This document shows positions 53,515 through 61,922 of a stretch of DNA of 64,000 nucleotides, one piece after another. A program made the position numbers and the translations under genes. The stretch covers positions 3,934,001 to 3,998,000 of the forward strand of contig NC_010001.1 in NCBI RefSeq assembly GCF_000018685.1. The letters run 5' to 3'. Under the pieces are notes generated by a model. It did no database searches, was not told where the DNA came from, and saw nothing but the letters and a program-made list of their open reading frames with translations. Source of the DNA: Lachnoclostridium phytofermentans ISDg. Its GTDB lineage: Bacteria > Bacillota > Clostridia > Lachnospirales > Lachnospiraceae. Within the stretch, counting starts at the first letter, position 1; each line of letters begins with the position of its first letter.

Positions 53515-54447
53515 TCAATCCTTTGTAATAACGGATACTCCTGTATCAATATTAGTTTCTCCTATTTTTTCACCAGCCAATGCTTTTGCTGCTGTTTTCA
53601 TACCCTCATAGCCCATTACATCAGGGTTTTGAGCCATAGTACAAAGGAGATGTCCGCCTTTAATTAATTCAAGGATTGTATCTGATTTATCAAATCCCAC
53701 ACCAATAATCTTTTCTCCTGCTTCCTCAATTGCAATACCAATACCTACGGTAGAACCTTCATTTGCACCAAATAAGCCAACACAACTTGAAGTTATATAG
53801 TTCGCTGCTATATCCTTAGATTTAGCTGCATCGCCTTCACCATATTGTGTCCCAAGTAATTCAAAGGAGGTTCCTTCAAATGCAGAACGGAAACCTTTTT
53901 CACGGGCTACACATGATGCTGTAGCTGCATTAACATTAACAATACCAATTTTCCCTTCTTTTATTCCTGCTGCTGTTAGGCCTTTCATCATCTCTTCCCC
54001 GGCAGTTTTACCTGCTGCTTCATTATCAGTTGCCAATGTCTGAATAGCTGGATAATCAGCTGCTGAGTCAACATAGATGATTTTTACGCCTGCTGATTGT
54101 GCTTCTTTTAATGCAGAGGTAACTGCATCAGGACCATTTGCTGCAAGAAGGATAGCGTTAGCTCCGCCTGCTACAGCATTATTGATACACTCAATCTGCT
54201 TTGCATCGTCTTTCACGTCAGGAGCTAACCATTCATAATCAATATTGCCAAGCTCTTTCACTGCTTTTTTACATCCTGCATCTACATTAACCCAATGTTG
54301 ATCCATCTGATCCATCGTTATTAAATATACCTTGTATTTATTATCTTTGCCTTTCGTGCTAGATCCACCTGTAGCCGTATCTTTAGAACATGCTGCCACA
54401 AAAAACATACATAAGCAAATAATAATTGATAATACCCTTTTCTTCAT
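53515..54447 (-). CDS. RbsB-like sugar-binding lipoprotein
   Basis: A 310-residue lipoprotein: signal peptide with lipobox FFVAACSK (Cys 20), then a Peripla_BP_4 fold (KYKVYLITMDQMDQHWVNVDAGCKKAVKEL; AVAGGANAILLAANGPDAV; VKIIYVDSAADYPAIQTLATDN; KIIGVGFDKSDTILELIKGG). The family binds pentoses, hexoses or related small ligands. It is the last gene of the operon, 65 bases behind the permease gene, and should deliver the ligand to it. AGGGAGG ribosome site. Confidence 0.93.
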   Translation of the reverse strand: MKKRVLSIIICLCMFFVAACSKDTATGGSSTKGKDNKYKVYLITMDQMDQHWVNVDAGCKKAVKELGNIDYEWLAPDVKDDAKQIECINNAVAGGANAILLAANGPDAVTSALKEAQSAGVKIIYVDSAADYPAIQTLATDNEAAGKTAGEEMMKGLTAAGIKEGKIGIVNVNAATASCVAREKGFRSAFEGTSFELLGTQYGEGDAAKSKDIAANYITSSCVGLFGANEGSTVGIGIAIEEAGEKIIGVGFDKSDTILELIKGGHLLCTMAQNPDVMGYEGMKTAAKALAGEKIGETNIDTGVSVITKD

Positions 54448-54512
54448 AGTATAAATCCTCCCTTTTTTGGTTTTATTATTAAAGCGTGCGCCTTAATTTT
54501 GATAATATGTAA

Positions 54513-55517
54513 CTAACTTGTTTTCTTTTTTCTATGCTTTCCGGTACGTACCACAACGTCTAAAAGCACGGATACCACTACTATGATTCCTATGGTAATA
54601 TTTCTGATTGCAACAGGTGCACCTGCAAATTGTAAACCATTTTGTAGCACTCCCCATATGGAGGCACCTACTACTGTTCCCAAAAGAAGTCCCTGTCCTC
54701 CAAGTGTACTAACTCCACCGATTACAGAAGCTGCTACTGCATACATCTCATAACTGTTGCCGGCATCCATAGTTCCCATTCCCGTCGTTGCGCAAGTCAT
54801 AAGCCCCACCGTACATGCGCAAACAGCACTAACCAAATAGGCTTTTATTGTTGTGGAATGAACATTGACACCGGAAAGTCTAGCAGCATCAACATTACTT
54901 CCGATTGCATAAATATGACGGCCTGTTCTTGTCTTACTTAATAAAAAGTTAAATACAACCCACATCACAATGGTTATCCATATTGCATTGTATAGGCCTA
55001 CTGTCTTACCGTAATAAAAGAAATTACGAAATCCTTGTGCTGATTCTCCAATAGATCCTGTATTGTAATTATTATTAACAATTTGGGCAACACCCCTTGC
55101 AATCGTCATGGTACCAAGAGTTGCAATGAATGGTGGCAATTTACACTTAGAAACCAATTCCCCATTTAATATACCTACTGCCAAGCAGCAGATAAAAGTA
55201 ATCAATACCGCAGCCCAGGGATTAACTCCTTTTGTCATCATGGTTGCCGATATCATACAACTCATACCCACTACTGAGCCTATGGAAAGATCAATATTAC
55301 CTGTTATTAAAACATAAGACTGTCCAATACCGATAATCAATATAGGCGCGATCTGACGAAGCAGATTGGCTATATTCTTTCCCGAGTAAAAGATTGGATT
55401 CACGATGCTAAAAACAATGCACAGAATTATGAGACCAATCGTAACCGTAATTACCTGCCCCATACCCCTTACTGCAAATATTTTTTTTATCTTATTTGGC
55501 TTACCCACTTTAACCAT
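54513..55517 (-). CDS. RbsC-like ABC permease
   Basis: A 334-residue permease with eight to ten hydrophobic segments. Family blocks: LLRQIAPILIIGIGQSYVLITGNIDLSIGSVVGMSCM, ELVSKCKLPPFIATLGTMTIARGVAQIV, the ATPase contact GRHIYAIGSNVDAARLSGVNVHSTTIKAYLVSA, and SVIGGVSTLGGQGLLLGTVVGASIWGVLQNGLQFAG. It forms the channel for the operon's binding protein and RbsA-like ATPase. The degenerate ATPase paralogue could compete for the same loop (inference). AAAAGGAG site. Confidence 0.94.
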   Translation of the reverse strand: MVKVGKPNKIKKIFAVRGMGQVITVTIGLIILCIVFSIVNPIFYSGKNIANLLRQIAPILIIGIGQSYVLITGNIDLSIGSVVGMSCMISATMMTKGVNPWAAVLITFICCLAVGILNGELVSKCKLPPFIATLGTMTIARGVAQIVNNNYNTGSIGESAQGFRNFFYYGKTVGLYNAIWITIVMWVVFNFLLSKTRTGRHIYAIGSNVDAARLSGVNVHSTTIKAYLVSAVCACTVGLMTCATTGMGTMDAGNSYEMYAVAASVIGGVSTLGGQGLLLGTVVGASIWGVLQNGLQFAGAPVAIRNITIGIIVVVSVLLDVVVRTGKHRKKKTS

Positions 55518-55541
55518 TATAAATTCTCCTTTTATTTCTAT

Positions 55542-57065
55542 TTATGCTAAAAACTCATTGTCAATTTTTTTATCAAAGCTGGTTGCATATTGTAGAATTA
55601 TATCCTGCGTGGCTTCTTCGGTCATTAATTCCCCGGTAATCTTACCATCACACATAACAATAATCCGATCGCTTATTCCAATGACCTCAGGTAATTCAGA
55701 AGAAACAAATAACACTCCGATTCCCTGTTCTTTCAGCTCATTCATCAGGTTATATATCTCAACTTTCGCAGCCACATCAATACCGCGGGTAGGTTCATCA
55801 AATATTACTACTCTGGATTTTCTTCTAAGCCATTTTCCAACAACTACTTTCTGCTGATTTCCTCCAGACAGACTGCCTGCATTTACTTCAATACTCGGAA
55901 GTTTTATCTTTAAATCAGATACTGCTTTACCAGACATCTCTCTTTCAATCTTATTATTTATAATTCCTGCCTTTTTACAAATAATATCAAGATTGGGAAG
56001 TGCTATATTATCCCGAATACTAAGCTTTGTACATAATCCGTCCTTCTTTCTGTCCTCCGGGACTAATACAATTCCTTGATTGATAGCATCCATTGGCTTT
56101 TCTATTTTTATGGTTTTTCCATCCAGGATTATCTCTCCGCTTTCCTTTGCATCTATCCCGAAGATAGCTCTTGTAGTCTCCGTTCTTCCTGCTCCCATTA
56201 GACCTGCTATCCCAACAATCTCTCCTTCATATAATTCCAGATCAATATCTCTGACCATTGGTCCGGCATTCAATTTTCTGACTTCAAGAATTTTCTTGCC
56301 TCTTTTGCATGTGACTCTTGGGAATTTCTCTTTAATATCACGTCCTACCATGTAAGATATAATTTCAGGCATAGAAGTCTCTTTGAAGTTCATGCTTTTG
56401 ATATACTGACCATCCCGCAATATTGTTACCCGATCTACAATATGTTCTAATTCTTCCAAACGGTGTGATATGTACACAATACCACAGCCTTCACTCTTTA
56501 ATTTCTTTATAATCAGAAACAAGTCTTCAATTTCTTTGGCGGTTAAGGCTGAAGTTGGTTCATCCATGATTAAAATCTTTGCATTCGTAGATAATGCTTT
56601 AGCTATCTCCACCATTTGCCGTTTGGATACGGACAAGTCTCCCACAACCATGTCAGGATCAATGTCAATGTTTAAATTGTCCAATATCTTTTTTGCCTCA
56701 CTATTCATCTTACCTACAGACAACACTCCATATCCGGTAATCTCCCGTCCCAGAAAAATATTCTGCGCCACCGTTAAATGAGCACATAAATTCAGTTCTT
56801 GATGAATAATTGCTATACCCAGTTCTCCAGCCTTTTTGGCATTCATATTATCTACAATCTCACCAAAGATCTTTATGTTACCGCTATCCTTGGTGTAAAC
56901 ACCGCTTAATATTTTCATTAATGTTGATTTACCGGCTCCATTCTCACCTAATAATGCCAATACTTCGCCTGACTTCAGTTGAAAATCTACATCATTCAAT
57001 GCTATTACGCCCGGGAAGCTTTTTGATACATGTTCCAGTTCAACAATATATTCATGCATACACAT
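55542..57065 (-). CDS. RbsA-like sugar ABC ATPase with two ABC domains
   Basis: A 507-residue tandem ATPase. Domain 1 has intact Walker A LGENGAGKSTLMK, signature LSVSKRQMVEIAKAL and Walker B ILIMDEPTSALT. Domain 2 has P-loop GLMGAGRTET, signature LSGGNQQKVVVGKWL and Walker B VVIFDEPTRGIDV. It should energise the RbsC-like permease downstream. The start is uncertain among MCMHEYIV (57065) and MHEYIV two codons later; the region before it is the terminator-like hairpin and an in-frame extension without coding character. Confidence 0.93.
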   Translation of the reverse strand: MCMHEYIVELEHVSKSFPGVIALNDVDFQLKSGEVLALLGENGAGKSTLMKILSGVYTKDSGNIKIFGEIVDNMNAKKAGELGIAIIHQELNLCAHLTVAQNIFLGREITGYGVLSVGKMNSEAKKILDNLNIDIDPDMVVGDLSVSKRQMVEIAKALSTNAKILIMDEPTSALTAKEIEDLFLIIKKLKSEGCGIVYISHRLEELEHIVDRVTILRDGQYIKSMNFKETSMPEIISYMVGRDIKEKFPRVTCKRGKKILEVRKLNAGPMVRDIDLELYEGEIVGIAGLMGAGRTETTRAIFGIDAKESGEIILDGKTIKIEKPMDAINQGIVLVPEDRKKDGLCTKLSIRDNIALPNLDIICKKAGIINNKIEREMSGKAVSDLKIKLPSIEVNAGSLSGGNQQKVVVGKWLRRKSRVVIFDEPTRGIDVAAKVEIYNLMNELKEQGIGVLFVSSELPEVIGISDRIIVMCDGKITGELMTEEATQDIILQYATSFDKKIDNEFLA

Positions 57066-57110
57066 TACCCGATCTTTCTTAAGTTTTGTTTTAGCTGATA
57101 ATAAAAGTAT

Positions 57111-57141
57111 ATCACCCCTGTTAATCAATAACAGGGGTGAT
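57111..57141 (-). terminator. 13-bp hairpin between the two ATPase genes
   Basis: ATCACCCCTGTTA and TAACAGGGGTGAT are exact complements around a 5-base loop. On the minus strand ATACTTTTATT follows, a weak U-tail. It would partly terminate or attenuate transcription between the regulatory genes and the transporter genes, or cap the transporter mRNA. Confidence 0.65.
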
Positions 57142-57184
57142 TCTTTGGATTTTGGGGTGTATTCTTTTGATAAAAATAAGATCT

Positions 57185-58636
57185 TTAAGCTATGACATGA
57201 ATGGAGTCAAACTCATCCTTTGAATATTCTTTTAACACGGATCCTTTCTCGATTATCATAAGACGATCTGCCACCGATAGAGTATCCGAAATATTGACTG
57301 CTATAATAATGATTGTAATGCCTTTTCTCTTAAGTTCTCGAATCAAGTCTGCAATATGTTTCCTAAGATACATGTCAGCGCCCGAAAATGGCTGTATACA
57401 GAAAACAATATTAGGATTGTATAAATGTAGGCGGTAATAAACCAGGTTATATAAAGAAGCCGGTTCAAGATTTAAAAGGTCATTCTCATGAATTTCCTCA
57501 CCTAGAATACTTTCATATTCTTTTATAATACTTTTCTTAATATTTCGGCTCATAATTTTTTTATCTATTTTCTTATCGATTAAAAAGCAAAGATTATCTA
57601 CATAACTTAAATTATAAAAAATCATTTTTTGAATAGAACCTTCCGAAATTACTGCGATTCCATTTTCTAATGCTTTCCTAGCTACACTTTCAGAATAAAC
57701 CTGATTATTATATAATATCCGTCCACATGTTGGAATTAGATCTCCATTTATCAGATCAAGCAAATCTGAATAAATCGTATTATTGGTATCAAATAGTACA
57801 ACACATTCCCCCTTTTTAATGGAGAAGGACATTTTATTCAGGTTATCGGTACATATATTCTCGAATTCCAGAATTCCCTGTCCATTGTACCTGTCTATTT
57901 TCTGCTTATTATCCGCAAAGGAAATTGTAAATAAATTAATTAGATCATTTCTCATATCCTGTTTATCGAGTACCTTTATTACCCCGCCATCCTTCATTAA
58001 CGAAACTCTGTTACAGATTGTAAACATTTCTTCATGATGACTGCCAATAAATAAAAACGTATATCCTTTATCGGAATAGAAATTCACTAATTGATACAAT
58101 TTTGATATATCTACTACACTTAAGATATCCGTAATATCACTAATAATGATCAGGTTGGCACCGGTAATAATAGCCTTAACTAGTTCAACAACGCACTGTT
58201 CAAAGGGATTAAGATTAGTGATTAGTTCATCCGGGTTAATATAAACACCAATTTCTTTTAAGTACTTATTAACCTGCACCCTTAACACCTTATTATTAAT
58301 CATATATTTTTTAAAGCCTCTTCGAAGGACAAAAATGTTATCCGATACGGTTAAATCCTGTATCAGCTTACTTTTCTGATCAATAACATACACACGGTTT
58401 ACACTATTGCTACTGTGCTCATAATAGTTAACCAATTCATTATTAAGGTATATTCGTCCGTAGTCAATGGGACTATTCTGACAAAGCAATTCTATCAGTT
58501 CTGATTTTCCCTGTCGATTGATAGGAATAAGCCCCATAATTTCACCTTTGTATATTTGCATATTAAAGTTATCCAGATAAATAACCCCCGCATAAGACTT
58601 TGTCACATTTTCCATTCGAAGTATTTCTTTTCTCAT
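57185..58636 (-). CDS. Degenerate RbsA-like ABC protein (pseudo-ATPase)
   Basis: A 483-residue paralogue of the tandem sugar ATPases with the same two-domain layout and length, but with damaged catalytic motifs. Domain 1: Walker A is LIPINRQGKSEL (first Gly lost, GKS kept), signature LNPFEQCVVELVKAI instead of LSxxQ, Walker B LIIISDITD without the catalytic Glu; the H-loop survives (GSHHEEM). Domain 2: the P-loop is replaced by VLFDTNNTIYS, the signature is unrecognisable, and Walker B is VFCIQPFSGAD. The frame is intact with a good GGGGAG site, so it is kept as a protein. A regulatory role between kinase and transporter is inference. Confidence 0.85.
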   Translation of the reverse strand: MRKEILRMENVTKSYAGVIYLDNFNMQIYKGEIMGLIPINRQGKSELIELLCQNSPIDYGRIYLNNELVNYYEHSSNSVNRVYVIDQKSKLIQDLTVSDNIFVLRRGFKKYMINNKVLRVQVNKYLKEIGVYINPDELITNLNPFEQCVVELVKAIITGANLIIISDITDILSVVDISKLYQLVNFYSDKGYTFLFIGSHHEEMFTICNRVSLMKDGGVIKVLDKQDMRNDLINLFTISFADNKQKIDRYNGQGILEFENICTDNLNKMSFSIKKGECVVLFDTNNTIYSDLLDLINGDLIPTCGRILYNNQVYSESVARKALENGIAVISEGSIQKMIFYNLSYVDNLCFLIDKKIDKKIMSRNIKKSIIKEYESILGEEIHENDLLNLEPASLYNLVYYRLHLYNPNIVFCIQPFSGADMYLRKHIADLIRELKRKGITIIIIAVNISDTLSVADRLMIIEKGSVLKEYSKDEFDSIHVIA

Positions 58637-58702
58637 AAGAACTCCCCATCTGTATCATAAAAATCAGGATGTTAAAAGTGTATTTCTTTCAATCTACCAA
58701 GA

Positions 58703-59755
58703 TTACTCTTTCACTTTTGGTAACGTAATAGTGACATCTGTACCGACATGAATGGTACTTGTTATATAAATTCCATATTCATCACCAAATAATAATTTAA
58801 TACGGTTGTTCACATTTACTATGGCTATACCACCCTGTTTTCCTTTTAGCTGGGTGACATCATCCAGATACGTTGACCGAAGTTTTTTATTCAGTGGATC
58901 AAGCTGCTCCTTTTCAATTCCAAGTCCATCGTCTGATATTACAATAATCAGGCGGTCAGTGGTTGTCTGTATCTTTATTCTTAGATTACCTTTTCCTATC
59001 TTGCGCTCGATTCCATGGTAAATAGAATTCTCTACAATTGGCTGAAGGGTCAGCTTAGGTAATAAGAGCATTAATGCATCCTTTTCCTCCTCCTCATACT
59101 CTACCCTAACATTTAGCCTGTCCCCAAAGCGGTATTGTTGAATCATATAATAATTCTGTATATTGGAAAGTTCATCTTCCAGTGAAACTAAATGATCAAC
59201 ATTAGATATGGTATATCTAAAAAATGTTCCAAGGGCCTCTGTCATATTGGCCACTCCATCCATTCCTGAACATAAAGCTTCACTTCGGATACCTTCCAGA
59301 GTATTATATAAAAAGTGTGGATTTATTTGATTTTGCAATGCCAAATACTCTGCTTGTTTCTTAGAAAGCTTAAATAGTTCCTTCGTATCAAGCATCACTT
59401 TAAACCGCTTTGTCGCATCATCCATCTGCTCACTTAAGGGGCATCTAAGCTCAAAGATACCCTGTAAAATAGAACCCTCTGAAAACAGACTAAGTGTTTT
59501 ATTTGTCTCTTTATAAGGCTTATATACCCACCTAAAGCCCATGTAAAGAAGCACAATAAAAGCAGTATATCCAGCCGTTACGAATAGGATATACTTATTG
59601 TCTTTTATTGCAATAATGGTTAAAAAAAACATCATAATAAATGCAAGTAATGTCATTGAACAAAATAATATAAAAACCCTAAAAGAAAGATACCTACTCT
59701 TATGTTTCATTGTACTTTCGATCCCTTCATCATGAATATAACTTTCGATACTCAT
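58703..59755 (-). CDS. YesM-type sensor histidine kinase without sensor domain
   Basis: A 350-residue kinase. Two adjacent membrane helices (about 27-52 and 56-77) are linked by only a few residues, so there is almost no extracellular part. A short linker leads to the His_kinase domain with the phospho-acceptor in LQNQINPHFLYNTLEGI (near 148). The ATP-binding domain has N-box VENSIYHGIE, G1 SDDGLGI and a G2-like KGKQGGIAIVNVNNRI. It should phosphorylate the response regulator whose gene end it overlaps by 26 bases. Without a sensing domain, its input may come from a membrane partner such as the adjacent ABC system (inference). Confidence 0.92.
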   Translation of the reverse strand: MSIESYIHDEGIESTMKHKSRYLSFRVFILFCSMTLLAFIMMFFLTIIAIKDNKYILFVTAGYTAFIVLLYMGFRWVYKPYKETNKTLSLFSEGSILQGIFELRCPLSEQMDDATKRFKVMLDTKELFKLSKKQAEYLALQNQINPHFLYNTLEGIRSEALCSGMDGVANMTEALGTFFRYTISNVDHLVSLEDELSNIQNYYMIQQYRFGDRLNVRVEYEEEEKDALMLLLPKLTLQPIVENSIYHGIERKIGKGNLRIKIQTTTDRLIIVISDDGLGIEKEQLDPLNKKLRSTYLDDVTQLKGKQGGIAIVNVNNRIKLLFGDEYGIYITSTIHVGTDVTITLPKVKE

Positions 59756-61337
59756 TTGGTTTCAAATTCGTGTGTTTTACAAACGTTTTCGTAAAATGTT
59801 TAATATCACTGTACCCCACATGCTCACAGATTGCCATAACACTATAATTGGTATCCTTTAAAAGTTCCTTTGCCTTATTTATACGCACTTCAGAAAGATA
59901 TTCCAAAAATGTGTAACCAGTCTCTTTCTTAAATAAGGAACTAAAATATGTAGCATTAAAACCAACCTTTCCGCTAACTTCGTCAAGTGTTATCTGTCTC
60001 GTATAGTTCGTTTGAATAAATTGCTTTGCATCCCTGATGGGTCTTGTATCACTCTGTCTCTTATCTTCTATTATCTTATCCATGCTATTAACAATAACGT
60101 CTGTAAGATATTGATATAATTTATAAGCAGAACCAATGTCATTAGCATTCATGCTAAAATTCTCAAGGAAATTATCTCCCCCATCTACGGGAAATTTATT
60201 GTAACGCATGGTAAATAAAAATAGATTGCAAATCTCTTTGGTCATTTGAAGAAGTTCATGTCCACTGGTTTCCGGTCGATTCCTTAAACCTTCTCTTATG
60301 TAATGGATTGCCGAGGTAACTGATTCTTTATCCAGCCTTTCTAGAGCTGCTTTCATATCTTTGTTAAAATCATGAAACAGATCGCTGTCAACAAAGTTAT
60401 TTGAGGTGATTATTTTACCCTCTATTATCTTATTGGTACCAAGTACTAATCTTTGCTGATATGCCCAGACTGCTGCCTTGTATGAATTACCAATCATAGG
60501 AATCTCAGTTTCCACTGTGCCAAGTCCAATTGTTACCTCTAAATTTTCAAATATTTCTCTTTGTAAAAGTAATTCATCCATTAATCTCTTACATTGGTGC
60601 CGGATATTCTTCTTGTTATCAAAATTGTAGTTCATGAAACAATAGATTATATTATTTTCAAAATAATTCTCCATATCATAACAATATTCCTTTAGATTGT
60701 TATGAATAATTTTTAGTAGCTTCTCTTCAAGAAAGGTAATTGTAGTGGAATAAGACCGTCCCACGCCATCTAATTTTACAATTATGATTTGGAATAAACC
60801 TTCCTTAAATCTGTATCCATAATTACTATTTATAAAATCAATGGTTATGTTTTTTGTCCTATTATTAAATAGCACCGAGTTAAACAGCCCGGTTCTCAAT
60901 TTATAAATATTATTTCTTATACTTAACTCTGACTGTTCTTCTTTCGTCAACAGATCTACCCGTTCCAGATATTGATTCTTTATCTTGGTTAAAGTAGCTA
61001 AAAGTTCATTTTTTTTAATTGGCTTAAGTAGATAGTCGATCACTCCATACTTAATTGCTTTGTGGGCATATTCAAATTGTTGATAGCCGCTGATGATAAC
61101 AAATTGGATGTCCGGATTTATCTCCCTGGTTCTTGATATGAAATCCAAACCGTCATAACCGGGCATCCTGATATCTGTAATTATTATATCCGGATTATTT
61201 AACTTTGCTAACTCCAAAGCATCAATACCGTTATGTGCAATAGCCTCAACCTTCATATCAAGGGAATCCCAATCAATCAATTTGAATATTAGTTGGCATA
61301 TTTTATCTTCATCATCTGCTATGATTACTTTTAGCAT
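59730..61337 (-). CDS. YesN-type response regulator with AraC DNA-binding domain
   Basis: A 535-residue regulator. Receiver domain at residues 1-120: acidic pair in IIADDEDK, phospho-acceptor Asp near 55 in DIIITDIRMPGYDG, Lys in IDYLLKPIKKNE. A middle region of about 270 residues has DUF4084/GGDEF-like strands (FQIIIVKLDGVGRSYSTTITFLEEKLLKII ... LEVTIGLGTVE). The C-terminal AraC double helix-turn-helix is ITLDEVSGKVGFNATYFSSLFKKETGYTFLEYLSEVRINKA and VMAICEHVGYSDIKHFTKTFVKHTNLKPNEYRK. First gene of the operon; it likely activates its own promoter region. GAAAGGAG site. Confidence 0.94.
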   Translation of the reverse strand: MLKVIIADDEDKICQLIFKLIDWDSLDMKVEAIAHNGIDALELAKLNNPDIIITDIRMPGYDGLDFISRTREINPDIQFVIISGYQQFEYAHKAIKYGVIDYLLKPIKKNELLATLTKIKNQYLERVDLLTKEEQSELSIRNNIYKLRTGLFNSVLFNNRTKNITIDFINSNYGYRFKEGLFQIIIVKLDGVGRSYSTTITFLEEKLLKIIHNNLKEYCYDMENYFENNIIYCFMNYNFDNKKNIRHQCKRLMDELLLQREIFENLEVTIGLGTVETEIPMIGNSYKAAVWAYQQRLVLGTNKIIEGKIITSNNFVDSDLFHDFNKDMKAALERLDKESVTSAIHYIREGLRNRPETSGHELLQMTKEICNLFLFTMRYNKFPVDGGDNFLENFSMNANDIGSAYKLYQYLTDVIVNSMDKIIEDKRQSDTRPIRDAKQFIQTNYTRQITLDEVSGKVGFNATYFSSLFKKETGYTFLEYLSEVRINKAKELLKDTNYSVMAICEHVGYSDIKHFTKTFVKHTNLKPNEYRKLYS

Positions 61338-61762
61338 CCTTAGCTCCTTTCAACAGTTCTTACGGCTAATAGCAAACCTTAAGCATCATCTTAATTCTAT
61401 TTTCTATTACTTTTTTATTTTCTTTAATCCACTTCTAAATTTTAACACTTTTAACAAGTTTATTATATATATGTAATATTTTTATGTCAAGTTTATATCA
61501 ACTCTAGCAATTATACAAAACATTTTTAGTAATTATGCATAATTATCCCCTTACTTATTTGCGGTATTTATCATTAGTTAGATTCGGCACACGCATTACC
61601 AACGGCAAGAATCTGCAATAGCTTCCAGTTCTAGGAAAGAGGTAATCTGAACATAACGTATCTGCTAATTGTGCATATCTCCTGGTACTTTTTACACCGA
61701 CTCATCAGTCTTATGTATTTTTTCCTTTTATCCGATATAACAGGTACAAGAGGTATCAGGAT
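61338..61762. other. Intergenic region with operon promoter
   Basis: Apart from the promoter at 61462-61490 and the direct repeat GTTAAAA twice downstream of it (a possible regulator site), I find no gene. It is divergent: the FliK-like gene lies to the right beyond the 29-bp repeats. Confidence 0.5.
61462..61490 (-). promoter_or_regulatory. Perfect-consensus promoter of the two-component/ABC operon
   Basis: On the minus strand TTGACA (61485-61490), exactly 17 bases, TATAAT (61462-61467). Transcription would start near 61455, about 118 bases before the response-regulator ATG. Confidence 0.88.
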
Positions 61763-61878
61763 GACTTAGCTTAATAAAGGGCATCATGTTAACTGAGCTT
61801 AATAAAGTGGTATCAGGCTAACTAAGCTTAATAAAGTGGTATCTTGCTAACTGAGCTTAATAGAGTGGTACGCTCTTA
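61763..61878. repeat. Four tandem 29-bp repeats
   Basis: Units at 61763, 61792, 61821 and 61850, each 29 bases, share ACT-A-GCTTAATAAAGTGGTATC with drift in the outer two. No spacers. They end about 40 bases before the start of the FliK-like gene, so they may be part of its promoter or leader region. Confidence 0.9.
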
Positions 61879-61922
61879 ACCTACTAAATATTTAAAATAA
61901 TAATTTGCAAAGGAGTAGACTA

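Noticed and set aside
55542..58636. Reading the two ABC genes as a recent duplication
   Set aside because: They are far too different in sequence; the degenerate one is an old paralogue with its own conserved frame.
61763..61878. Possible CRISPR or iteron-type origin
   Set aside because: Four touching 29-bp units without spacers; no replication initiator gene adjacent.
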